DNA of 64,000 bases from SIG701 sp045611685 (GTDB lineage Bacteria > Bacillota > Clostridia > Oscillospirales > CAG-272), in the NCBI GenBank assembly GCA_045611685.1, contig JAZKXO010000024.1:66956-130955 (forward strand). Direction: 5' to 3'. The first letter of the stretch is position 1; the number at the start of each line of letters is the position of its first letter. Positions 43,099 to 51,997 of this stretch are shown here, one piece after another. The notes under the pieces are model-generated. The model saw nothing but the letters and a program-made list of their open reading frames with translations, was not told the DNA's origin and ran no database searches. Position numbers and translations under genes: made by a program.

Positions 43099-43136
43099 AA
43101 AAGAGCATTGAAAACAAAGGTTTTCAATGCTCTTTT
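43099..43136. terminator. Strong bidirectional terminator after the permease
   Basis: Seventeen-base perfect stem (43099-43115 and 43120-43136) with a four-base loop and T-runs in both directions. Confidence 0.9.
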
Positions 43137-43180
43137 GTTACGTGAACGCGCTCAAACCGCACGGAAGTTTAAATACAGGC

Positions 43181-43465
43181 TTAAGATTCAGACTCTGAAA
43201 TATATTCCCCGGAAGAGTATCCCTCGTAGCAGTGGTTACCCACAGTGAAGCGCTCATCTGTGCTTTCCTTAATGATGATCCACAGACACTCATGTCCAAA
43301 TTCGATTCTTCCTTTTTCACCGCTTTCGGCAAAGACAAGAATTCCGTTCTCCTTGCGGGCAGTTATCCTCAAGGCAGACTCAGTAGTATCATCCAAAAGA
43401 TAGTGGTCTCTGTTGGGATCGGGATAGCTAAAGGATGGAAACCAGGGCGAGAAAGGTTGCTCCAT
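43181..43465 (-). CDS. Small hypothetical protein (94 residues), uncertain
   Basis: Minus-strand frame with a plausible soluble composition (YPDPNRDHYLLDDTTE, then alternating beta-type segments such as ENGILVFAESGEKGRIEF and ending EYISESES). It would be ended by the bidirectional hairpin at 43099-43136. No convincing ribosome site precedes the ATG, and an overlapping plus-strand frame of similar length exists. No family is recognised. Either this is a small orphan gene or the 43137-43520 interval is non-coding. Confidence 0.35.
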   Translation of the reverse strand: MEQPFSPWFPSFSYPDPNRDHYLLDDTTESALRITARKENGILVFAESGEKGRIEFGHECLWIIIKESTDERFTVGNHCYEGYSSGEYISESES

Positions 43466-43519
43466 TAGAGTTCGTTAATATATGTGACTATGTTTGTTCA
43501 CCTTTCCGTCATATTCGCG

Positions 43520-43528
43520 TGATATAAT
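43520..43528 (+). promoter_or_regulatory. Extended -10 promoter of the pel operon
   Basis: TGATATAAT (43520-43528) is an extended -10 element; no good -35 box is visible at normal spacing. The leader downstream is very AT-rich and includes the inverted repeat ATTGAT...ATCAAT (about 43540-43561), a possible regulator site. Confidence 0.5.
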
Positions 43529-43602
43529 ATAATGATATAATTGATATATTATACAATCAATGATGCCTTTTCTCTTATTCTTACCTCAAGGAGATGTCTG
43601 CA

Positions 43603-46389
43603 ATGCAAGGAACGCCAATACTGGCTTTTTATACGGAAAACGACTCGAATGAACTGAAAATTGAATACCTTGCCGATGATATAGCTGAGAGAGAACTCAA
43701 CGGTGAGAGCATATATCACATTTACCATGTAAGAATGATCACGGAATTTCTTCTTTGTGAACTGTCTGCATATAAGCCGGAGCTGTTTCTTACCGAAGAA
43801 GATATAACTGCAATAGCGATGGCATCTGCACTGCACGATATCGGAAAGCTGCAAATCCCTAAAAGCATTCTCGATTATCCCGGAACACTTTCTCCGGTCG
43901 AATACGATATCATTAAAAAGCACTCCGTATTCGGCGAGCAGACTATCCGTGAGGCATATCATGGGAATGTTTCTCCAAAAACCGTTGAATATGCCGCACA
44001 GATTGCCAAATACCATCACGAGCGAATTGACGGCACCGGATATCCCGAAGGGCTTCGCGGTGACGCTATTCCGCTGTGTGCCAAGGTTGTTGCACTTGCG
44101 GATTCCTATGATGCGCTGACAAGCTCCCGCAGCTATAAAGAAGCATTTTCCCAGGACGTAGCACTTCAGATGATTTCAAGCGGAATGTGCGGCGTTTTTG
44201 ACAAGGAACTCGTGGAATGTCTTATACGCGTTGTCAATCACCGAACACTGGTCACCCTCAGAGAAAAACTGCAGAAAAAGCGCAGTGTTGTGGGGGAATA
44301 TGCCGATATCAGCCTTGCGAGAGTTCTGCTTATCGGAAATACCGAATACCTTACCGAGGAATTTGTGCAATCTACATTCCCGCAAAGTAAGGTTATGGTG
44401 CTCGGAAACACTGAACTCGGCGGCGCTGATCGAATAAAGCTGTTCCGTGTGCGCAAACCGTCGGTTAAGGCCATTCTTGAAACCTACGAATTTGACCTCA
44501 TCGTCTTTTTCTCGGCGGGACTGAAATTCCATTCTACCGATCAAAGCGATGCAGAGGAGCTTCGTGAGGTTCTGCAGTTCTCTGCAGAGATGCAAAAAGA
44601 AATCAAGATTCTCTATCTGTCGCCTCTCGATTCCTCATTCAGCGAGCGCACCGACAAGGCGATAATGGCATCGGCTAACGAAAAGCTTTGCGAATTTTAC
44701 GCAAAGCGATACTCTCTTGACATCAAAACCGTGCAGATACCGTACCTTTACAGCGCGGTGTATAAAAACGATTTCCTTTACGGTGTATTTGAGCAAATAC
44801 ACTCGGGTAAAACCGTGCGAATTCCGGAATCTCCCACGTCGAGGATGCATTTTCTCTCCCTCACGGATCTGTCGGATCTGCTCACCCGTATCGTTGATAA
44901 CTGGAAATCCGGCAGCGGTATTTTAAGCGTTGGCGATGAATTTCACCTTACCTTCTCCGATTTTGCCGAGCGCCTTAAAAACATCGCTGCGAATGTGAAA
45001 ACGGAATTTACCGAGAGCCATACCTCGGGTATTATCAAAACCACAAATACGGCGCTCAGAAACGAATACGGCTGGTTTGCGAAGATATCCGTTCTCGAGG
45101 ATATCGAGGAGCAGTACGCGCTCTATCTTACCACCAAAAAGGACAAAGCAGAAACATTTTTTGCCAGAGTCAAAAAATGGCTCTCAAAGCATTCTTTTGC
45201 CATAAAGATCATCGAGCTGTTTCTGCTGTTTTTCCTATCCGAGCTGTTTATACATATAACCGATTCTGCCGTTATTTTTTCCATCGTTGATTTCAGAACG
45301 ATTTTTATCGTGATTATGGCAACGCTGTACGGCTTGTCCTTCGGTATTGCCTCATCGGCACTTGCCAGCGTTTCGTATTTCATCGCAAAGGTCATGGCGG
45401 GGACAGATCCGCTGACCATATTTTACGAGCCGACAAATTGGCTTGCATTTGTGTTCTTTTTCCTGGTGGGTGGGCTTTGCGGCTACATCAATCTGAAAAA
45501 AGAGGAGCACGGCAAATACCTCGAAGAGCAGAACAAACTGTTAGAAAATAAGCTTATCTTCACCGGAGAGATATACGAGGATACCCTTCGTGAGAAAAAG
45601 GATCTCAAAAAGCAGATCATCAGCTCAAAGGACAGCTTTGGCAAGATTTTCGACATCACCCGAAAGCTGAACACCGTTGCTCCACAGCAGCTATATCTTC
45701 GCACTATCGAAACCTTTGAAGATATCCTTGAAAACAAGAGCATCGCGGTATATTCCGTAAACGCAAAGAACGCGTTTGGACGTCTTGAGGTTGCATCAAG
45801 AGATCTTTTGGACGTTGCCGCACGCTCTGTTTCTCTGGGAGCCTACGCACCTGTTATCGAAAAACTTCGAGGTGGGGGCATATGGAAAAACACCGAGCTT
45901 AAAAGCGAGTATCCCATGTATGCGGCAGGTGTTTACCGCGGCGATGAGCTTGTGCTTATGATATTCCTGTGGCATGCGGATATGGATCAGCGTTCGCTTT
46001 ACTATGTGAACCTTTTCAAAATTTTGCGTGACCTTGTGCAGATGTCACTTCTGCGCGCATACGACTATAGCAACGCCCTCATTGAAAAGCAGTATATCTC
46101 AGGTACACACATAATGAACGCCGAATACTTTGAGGAATGCGTACAGAATTTTGCCGCACTCGCGGAAAAGAAGGTATCGACCTACGTTATGCTGGAGTTT
46201 TCATTGAACGGTCATACTTTGAAAGAAGCGGATGATATGCTCACCGGCAAGATAAGGCTTAACGATATACTCGGAATCACAAATGACGGTAAACTGCGCC
46301 TCATTCTCTCTCAGGCAACCGAAAAGGACATCGAATTCATCCTGCCGCGATTTGAGGGGCTTGACATCACCGTCACCGTCATTAAATAA
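43603..46389 (+). CDS. pelD: HD-GYP / SDR-like / PelD-like c-di-GMP receptor fusion
   Basis: Unusual 928-residue protein. Residues 1-225 form an HD-GYP phosphodiesterase with H78-D79 in HDIGK, H138-H139-E140 and DGTGYP (143-148), all expected catalytic parts. Residues ~240-510 look like a Rossmann/SDR-epimerase domain that lacks the glycine-rich NAD loop. About four membrane helices (~530-635) and a coiled coil follow. A GAF-like part (~680-820) and a degenerate GGDEF domain complete the PelD layout; the GGDEF site reads TNDGK but the c-di-GMP I-site R885-L-N-D888 is intact. The ATG at 43603 has AAGGAG nine bases upstream; an earlier ATG abuts that box. It is first in the pel operon. Confidence 0.85.
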   Translation: MQGTPILAFYTENDSNELKIEYLADDIAERELNGESIYHIYHVRMITEFLLCELSAYKPELFLTEEDITAIAMASALHDIGKLQIPKSILDYPGTLSPVEYDIIKKHSVFGEQTIREAYHGNVSPKTVEYAAQIAKYHHERIDGTGYPEGLRGDAIPLCAKVVALADSYDALTSSRSYKEAFSQDVALQMISSGMCGVFDKELVECLIRVVNHRTLVTLREKLQKKRSVVGEYADISLARVLLIGNTEYLTEEFVQSTFPQSKVMVLGNTELGGADRIKLFRVRKPSVKAILETYEFDLIVFFSAGLKFHSTDQSDAEELREVLQFSAEMQKEIKILYLSPLDSSFSERTDKAIMASANEKLCEFYAKRYSLDIKTVQIPYLYSAVYKNDFLYGVFEQIHSGKTVRIPESPTSRMHFLSLTDLSDLLTRIVDNWKSGSGILSVGDEFHLTFSDFAERLKNIAANVKTEFTESHTSGIIKTTNTALRNEYGWFAKISVLEDIEEQYALYLTTKKDKAETFFARVKKWLSKHSFAIKIIELFLLFFLSELFIHITDSAVIFSIVDFRTIFIVIMATLYGLSFGIASSALASVSYFIAKVMAGTDPLTIFYEPTNWLAFVFFFLVGGLCGYINLKKEEHGKYLEEQNKLLENKLIFTGEIYEDTLREKKDLKKQIISSKDSFGKIFDITRKLNTVAPQQLYLRTIETFEDILENKSIAVYSVNAKNAFGRLEVASRDLLDVAARSVSLGAYAPVIEKLRGGGIWKNTELKSEYPMYAAGVYRGDELVLMIFLWHADMDQRSLYYVNLFKILRDLVQMSLLRAYDYSNALIEKQYISGTHIMNAEYFEECVQNFAALAEKKVSTYVMLEFSLNGHTLKEADDMLTGKIRLNDILGITNDGKLRLILSQATEKDIEFILPRFEGLDITVTVIK

Positions 46390-46401
46390 GAAAGGCGATA
46401 T

Positions 46402-47280
46402 ATGCTTTATATTATAGCTGCGGCTGTGCATCTTCTTGTATGCCTGCTTGTGTTTATCGGAATCAAAACCCGAGTTCTGTCGGTACATAAATATATGTTC
46501 CTCGTGGCACTTCTGCTTCCGCTTTGGGGAGTGCTGATCGTGCTCATCCTGCATTTTCAGATAGCATTTGATGCTACCGATTCTGCCGAGATCGGCGTTG
46601 AAAAATTAAAGCTTGAATCTGAGCTTTACAAAAGCGTCACCGTGGATGAAAAAAAGGCTGATACTGCGATTCCGATCGAAGAAGCGCTGCTTATCAACTC
46701 GGCGAGAGAACGCCGATCGATTATTATGGACGTCCTGAACGACAACCCCGGTGATTATGTGGAATTTCTGCAAAAAGCAGGAAACAACGATGACACCGAA
46801 GTCGTACACTACGCTGTAACGGCGATGGTGGAGATATCCAAGGAAAACGACTATATGCTACAGAAGCTGGATGCAGAATACACCGCAAATCCCGACGACA
46901 TGGGTGTTCTGTCAAATTACATAGACTTTTTGTGGACCTGCCTTACACAGAACATTATGCAGGGACAGGTTGAGGTTATGAACCGTGAGCTTTTCTGCCT
47001 GCTGTTAAGCAAAAAAATAGCGGTGGACGGTGATATTACCGATTATTCACGCCTTGCTGAAAACGAGCTGAAGCGAAAAAACTATGATGTCGCCGGAGAA
47101 GTTATCAGCAGAATGGGCAAAAAATGGCCGGAAGCTGAGGAGTATATCCTGTTAAAAATACAGTATCTCGCCGCTCTTGGTAGGGGAAGCGAGATACAGG
47201 ACTTTGTAAAAGAAACGGAAAACAGTCAGATTTACAAATCATCAAAAACTAAGGAGGCGCTTGCGTTTTGGGTGAGCTGA
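46402..47280 (+). CDS. pelE: PelE-like membrane-anchored helical-repeat protein
   Basis: Protein of 292 residues with two hydrophobic helices at the N-terminus (about 3-20 and 31-52) and a soluble, helix-rich remainder with TPR-like character (DPGDYVEFLQKAG-type and NYIDFLWTCLTQ segments; ELKRKNYDVAGEVISRM near 230). This is the PelE layout, and its place directly after the PelD-like gene supports the call. In Pel systems PelE helps assemble the inner-membrane synthase complex with PelD, PelF and PelG. AAAGG lies before the ATG; the end overlaps pelA by 13 bases. Confidence 0.75.
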   Translation: MLYIIAAAVHLLVCLLVFIGIKTRVLSVHKYMFLVALLLPLWGVLIVLILHFQIAFDATDSAEIGVEKLKLESELYKSVTVDEKKADTAIPIEEALLINSARERRSIIMDVLNDNPGDYVEFLQKAGNNDDTEVVHYAVTAMVEISKENDYMLQKLDAEYTANPDDMGVLSNYIDFLWTCLTQNIMQGQVEVMNRELFCLLLSKKIAVDGDITDYSRLAENELKRKNYDVAGEVISRMGKKWPEAEEYILLKIQYLAALGRGSEIQDFVKETENSQIYKSSKTKEALAFWVS

Positions 47281-49124
47281 TAAACGGTATTCGCAAGTTC
47301 AGCTTCAAGGGAATACTTGTTATCCTGCTGGTGTTTTCGCTGATTTCGGCGGTTCTCCTCGTGGAGCTGAGCGGAATACGTGCAAACCGTTATGACAGAA
47401 AACTTGAACTAATGCCGCAGGATAAAATAGTCACAAAGGATGATGCCTGTGACTCTTTAGATAAAAATACGCTTTTATTGCGCCATAGCGGCGATGCATC
47501 CTCGTGCACAGCGTATGAGCAGTTTGCTGTCATCCTTGCCGACATGAAGGTCGGGTATGTTGCGGTAGACCTTGCACAGGATATACTGCCACCCTTTGAC
47601 GGATTCACGCAGATAATCGTGCTTTTGTCCGATCTTACTCCTCTTGGACAGTCGGTTGCCGATCTTTGCGACTTTGTACATGACGGTGGTGCCGCATGGT
47701 TTCCGCTGGTGCTTGAAACTAACGTGTATTCTTCTGCAATCTCGCAGGCAATCGGCATTGACGATCTTTCGCCCGACTACTATACGGTAGAGAGCATTTA
47801 TCCCAGAGAGGAGTTTATGATAGGCGGAGGACGTGCGTTTGCCGTTTCAGATCCCTTTGAATCCTCGCTTACTGTTGTACTCTCGGATGATGCAAAGGTG
47901 TATGCGAGCGCAGACGGTCCCGACGGTGTGCCGCTTGTTTGGAAAAAAGAGTACGGAAACGGTGTTTTTGTAATAGATAATATCGGTATGTACGACAAGG
48001 CGATGCGTGGTTTTTATGCGGCGTCTTACAGCTTGCTTTCGGATGTGTGCGTGTATCCGGTTATCAATGCATCCACGTTTTACCTTGACGACTTTCCCTC
48101 GCAGATACCGAGCGGTAACAGTGAATACATACAGCGGGACTATCGCACAACCATCCGCGATTTCTACATAAACATCTGGTGGCCTGATATGATGAATTTC
48201 GCCGACGAATACGGACTGAAATACACCGGACTTGCCATCGAATCCTATGACAATCATGTTGACGGAACAGCAGATGCTGCACCCGACACCGGAACATTTC
48301 TTAATTTTGGCAATATGCTCCTGCGAAAAGGCGGCGAGCTTGGATATCACGGCTACAACCATCAGCCGCTCGTTTTGTCGAACAAAGATTACAAGGATCA
48401 TTACGATTACAAAACCTGGCAGTCCGAGACTGCCATGAAGTCTGCATTTGACGAGCTTATCGAGCTTTGCGACACACTTTTTCCGGATGCCGAGTTTTCT
48501 TTGTATGTTCCGCCGTCGAACCTTTTGTCTGACGAGGGAAGAAAGTTCTTGATAAAGGAATATCCTCACATAAAAACAATTTCCGGAATTTATTTTGAGG
48601 ATATTGCTGATGCGGAGCTTGATTTTGGATGTATGCAGGAGTTTTCGGTGGATGAAAACGGCATCGTCGATCAGCCTCGTGTTGTTTACGGCTTCATAAT
48701 GGATGACTTTTTGACTATGGCTGCCGTATCGGAGCTTAATCTGCATTTTATTAACAGCCACTTTACACACCCCGATGATGCACTTGACCCCGAGCGTGGT
48801 GCGGAGCTTGGTTGGAGTGAGATGAAACGACGTTTTGACGGCTATCTGTCCTGGATCTACGACTCTGCTCCGGGGCTACGTAATCTCACCGGCACCGAGG
48901 CATCTGCCGCTGTGCAGCGTTTTGTTTCCGTTTCGCCAAAAACAGAGTACACCGACAACGGCGTGAAAATAACTATCGGCAATTTCTGCGACGAGGCACA
49001 GTTTCTCGTGCGATTTAACGAAAAATCACCAGAAAGTGTTACCGGTGGTGAACTCACCCATCTGACGGGTGGACTTTATCTGCTTCGTGCAACAGCGGAT
49101 ACCGTTGACATTACACTTAAATAG
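47268..49124 (+). CDS. pelA: PelA-like extracellular polysaccharide deacetylase (DUF2194)
   Basis: Membrane-anchored protein of 618 residues: signal-anchor helix (about 14-34), a Rossmann-like domain (about 80-260), then a NodB-like deacetylase. Candidate metal and catalytic residues are D274-D275 in YLDDFPS and H361/H365 in HGYNH, fitting the D-H-H set of PelA deacetylases. A beta-sandwich tail ends the protein. The glycoside-hydrolase domain of Pseudomonas PelA is absent, as in the Gram-positive deacetylase-only version. The start is a TTG with AAGGAGG ten bases upstream. Expected role: partial deacetylation of the Pel-type GalNAc-rich polymer outside the cell. Confidence 0.8.
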   Translation: MGELINGIRKFSFKGILVILLVFSLISAVLLVELSGIRANRYDRKLELMPQDKIVTKDDACDSLDKNTLLLRHSGDASSCTAYEQFAVILADMKVGYVAVDLAQDILPPFDGFTQIIVLLSDLTPLGQSVADLCDFVHDGGAAWFPLVLETNVYSSAISQAIGIDDLSPDYYTVESIYPREEFMIGGGRAFAVSDPFESSLTVVLSDDAKVYASADGPDGVPLVWKKEYGNGVFVIDNIGMYDKAMRGFYAASYSLLSDVCVYPVINASTFYLDDFPSQIPSGNSEYIQRDYRTTIRDFYINIWWPDMMNFADEYGLKYTGLAIESYDNHVDGTADAAPDTGTFLNFGNMLLRKGGELGYHGYNHQPLVLSNKDYKDHYDYKTWQSETAMKSAFDELIELCDTLFPDAEFSLYVPPSNLLSDEGRKFLIKEYPHIKTISGIYFEDIADAELDFGCMQEFSVDENGIVDQPRVVYGFIMDDFLTMAAVSELNLHFINSHFTHPDDALDPERGAELGWSEMKRRFDGYLSWIYDSAPGLRNLTGTEASAAVQRFVSVSPKTEYTDNGVKITIGNFCDEAQFLVRFNEKSPESVTGGELTHLTGGLYLLRATADTVDITLK

Positions 49125-49133
49125 GAGTAAGCT

Positions 49134-50564
49134 GTGAGGATCTGTTTGGTTTTGGAAGGCTGCTATCCGTTTATCAACGGCGGCGTTTCCACTTGGATGC
49201 ATCAATACATAAACGAAATGCCCGAGCATGAGTTTGTGCTGTGGGTTATCGGTGCGAAAGCCGAGGATAGGGACAAGTTTGTCTACACCTTGCCCGATAA
49301 TGTAGTAGAGGTAGAGCAAGTGTTTCTCGATGATGCTCTGCGTGTTAAAGATACGGGCATTTTCAATCATCGCTTCACAGACGATGAAAAGGAAGCACTC
49401 ACACGTCTTGTATCTTCCGATAAACCAAACTGGGATTTGCTTTTTGAGATGTATCAGGTACGACGAATCAATCCTATGTCATACCTAAAAAGCGAAAGCT
49501 TTCTTGAAACGCTCACCGAAACCTGCCGCAAGGAGTTCCCTTTCACAGCTTTTTCGGATACATTCCATTCCGTGCGCTCACGTCTTCTGCCCGTGCTTTA
49601 TCTTATGGGCTCGAAAATCCCACAGGCGGACTGTTATCATGCCATCTGCACGGGATACGGAGGACTTCTCGCCTCAATGGCGGCTTATATAACCAAAAAG
49701 CCGATGCTCCTTACCGAGCACGGTATCTACACAAGAGAACGCGAAGAGGAGATCATCCGCGCAAAATGGGTGGCGAGAGCTTTTAAGCCTCACTGGATAG
49801 ATTTCTTCTATATGCTCTCCGATCTTACATACCAGCGCGCATTTCGCGTAACCTCTCTTTTCACCCGTGCCATGCATACCCAGATCGATATGGGATGCGA
49901 TCCCTCAAAATGCAGGGTTATCGAAAACGGAATCAGCTACGAGCGGCTTTGCGATATTCCCCTTAAAGAGGATGATGGAATGGTCGATATCGGTGCGGTC
50001 GTACGTCTTGCGCCTATCAAGGATATCAAAACCATGATATACGCATTCTTCGAGCTTTGCGCCAGACGTGACAACGTGCGCCTTCACATCATGGGCGGCG
50101 TTGACGACGAAGAGTATGCAGACGAATGCTATGCGCTCACAAAACAGCTCGGACTTGAGGATAAGATTATTTTCACGGGACGTGTTAACATCATCGAATA
50201 TTTTGAAAAGCTTGACTTTACTTTGCTCACAAGCATATCCGAGGGGCAGCCGCTGTCCGTGCTTGAATCGTTTGCCGCAAAACGTCCTGCGGTAACAACG
50301 GATGTTGGCTGCTGCAGCGAGCTTCTTAACGGGGGACCCGGGGACACGCTCGGCAAGGCGGGATATTTCGCTCCTCCTATGCAGCGTTCAAAGCTTGCTG
50401 ACGCCATGGAGCCGCTTTGTGAATCAAGAGAGCTTCGTCTTAAGATGGGCGAGATTGGTCAGAAGCGTGTATACGAAAATTTCCGATACATTATTATGCT
50501 CACGAAATACCGTGATCTTTACAAAGAGGTGGAAAAGGAATGGCCGGAATTGGCTTCGAATTAA
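49134..50564 (+). CDS. pelF: PelF glycosyltransferase (GT4)
   Basis: Cytosolic glycosyltransferase that polymerises the Pel polysaccharide from UDP-sugar. The 476 residues start RICLVLEGCYPFINGGVSTW, the hallmark of PelF, and contain TEHGIYTRERE, VIENGISYERL, VVRLAPIKDIKTMI, FTGRVNIIEYF and the GT4 donor-site pattern SISEGQPLSVLESFAAKRPAV...DVGCCSELL. The start is a GTG with AGGAG six bases upstream. It overlaps pelG by 25 bases. Confidence 0.93.
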   Translation: MRICLVLEGCYPFINGGVSTWMHQYINEMPEHEFVLWVIGAKAEDRDKFVYTLPDNVVEVEQVFLDDALRVKDTGIFNHRFTDDEKEALTRLVSSDKPNWDLLFEMYQVRRINPMSYLKSESFLETLTETCRKEFPFTAFSDTFHSVRSRLLPVLYLMGSKIPQADCYHAICTGYGGLLASMAAYITKKPMLLTEHGIYTREREEEIIRAKWVARAFKPHWIDFFYMLSDLTYQRAFRVTSLFTRAMHTQIDMGCDPSKCRVIENGISYERLCDIPLKEDDGMVDIGAVVRLAPIKDIKTMIYAFFELCARRDNVRLHIMGGVDDEEYADECYALTKQLGLEDKIIFTGRVNIIEYFEKLDFTLLTSISEGQPLSVLESFAAKRPAVTTDVGCCSELLNGGPGDTLGKAGYFAPPMQRSKLADAMEPLCESRELRLKMGEIGQKRVYENFRYIIMLTKYRDLYKEVEKEWPELASN

Positions 50565-51997
50565 AAAAGCTTTTTGCTAAAAAAGGCGTGCTGAATTCCG
50601 CCAAAGCATACGGCTACGCGGCGGTGATCTGCACGGGCCCCATGCTTCTCGGCGTTTTATTGCTGCTTGGTATAATGGCACTCTGTACCTTTTTCGAAGT
50701 TGGACTACACACACGAGAGCTGCTTATATGTATGATCACTTACACCCTGCTCGCGTCTGTAACGGTATCTTCCTTCTTCTCAATGGTGGTAACAAGATAC
50801 GTGGCGGATATGCTTTTTGAAGAAAAAAACGAAGCGGTTCTGCCTGCGTTTTGGGGTTCTACCGTTATTATGTTGGGGATTGGCAGTATTCTGTACGGTG
50901 TTTTTCTCGCTTTTTCGGGAGCAGCGCTTCTTCAGGGAATACTCTGCTTTACACTTTTTGGTGAGCTTATTATCGTATGGAACGCTATGAGCTTTCTGTC
51001 GGCGATCAAGGACTACAAGGGAATATTCCTGTCATTTCTTGCGTCTGTTGCTGTGAGCATACTCCTCGGTGCATTTCTCCTGTGGCTGAAGCTTCCCGTT
51101 ATCGAATCGCTTCTGTTCTCGGTGAGTGTCGGATACGGAGTTATGCTTATATGGGACGTTATTCTGCTTCACCGCTATTTTCCCCATACAAAACTGGGAG
51201 CTTTCACGTTTTTGCGGTGGATAGATGCGTTTTTGCCTCTGGCTCTTTCGGGATTTTTTATGAATATCGGTATGTTTTCACATCTTGTGATAATGTGGTT
51301 TTCCGACATTGGAGTCAGGGTACACGGCTTATTTTACGGTGCGCCGTGGTACGACGTTCCCGCACTGCTTGCGTTCATGACCGCACTTATGACTACCGTC
51401 AATTTCGTAGTGGCGGTTGAAGTAAACTTTTACCCCAAATACCGCAATCATTACAGCCTTTATAACGACAAGGGCACGATCGACAACATAAAGCAAGCCG
51501 AAAAGGAAATGATCGGCACGCTGAAAACCGAGCTGTTCTACACCGCGCTCAAACAGCTTTTGTTTACCGCGGCCGTTATTGCACTCGGCGGATATCTTCT
51601 CGATCTGCTTCCGCTCGGATTTAACGAGGTCATGCGTGGATATTTCCGTACTCTTTGTGTGGGATACGGCGTTTATGCCATCGGGAATATGCTTATGCTG
51701 ATCTTGCTCTATTTTACGGATTACAAGGGTGCATTCATCACCACGGCAGTCTTTGCCGCGGCAACAGTTGGCTTTTCGGTGTTATCGCTGTTCTTTTCGA
51801 GTATCTACTACGGCTTCGGCTTTTTGATTGCTGCTATGATATTTGCCGCCGTATGCGCCGTGAGGCTTGATTATTTTACAAAACGGCTTCCGTACTATAT
51901 TCTGTCGGTTCAGCCGCTTGTATCAGAGGACCGATCCGGGATTTTTACAAAACTCGGAGTATTTTTGGAGGATAAACTGGAGGAAACAAAAAAATGA
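50540..51997 (+). CDS. pelG: PelG polysaccharide exporter
   Basis: Membrane protein of 485 residues with about 12 helices from the MOP-flippase-like group that moves the Pel chain across the membrane. The N-terminus MAGIGFELKKLFAKKG and CTGPMLLGVLLLLG are typical of PelG; RYVADMLFEEK and the central VAVEVNFYPKYRNHYSLYNDKGTIDNIKQAE cytosolic loop are also characteristic. Start and stop overlap the neighbours (25 and 4 bases), so production is tightly coupled to pelF and the CotH gene. Confidence 0.93.
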   Translation: MAGIGFELKKLFAKKGVLNSAKAYGYAAVICTGPMLLGVLLLLGIMALCTFFEVGLHTRELLICMITYTLLASVTVSSFFSMVVTRYVADMLFEEKNEAVLPAFWGSTVIMLGIGSILYGVFLAFSGAALLQGILCFTLFGELIIVWNAMSFLSAIKDYKGIFLSFLASVAVSILLGAFLLWLKLPVIESLLFSVSVGYGVMLIWDVILLHRYFPHTKLGAFTFLRWIDAFLPLALSGFFMNIGMFSHLVIMWFSDIGVRVHGLFYGAPWYDVPALLAFMTALMTTVNFVVAVEVNFYPKYRNHYSLYNDKGTIDNIKQAEKEMIGTLKTELFYTALKQLLFTAAVIALGGYLLDLLPLGFNEVMRGYFRTLCVGYGVYAIGNMLMLILLYFTDYKGAFITTAVFAAATVGFSVLSLFFSSIYYGFGFLIAAMIFAAVCAVRLDYFTKRLPYYILSVQPLVSEDRSGIFTKLGVFLEDKLEETKK

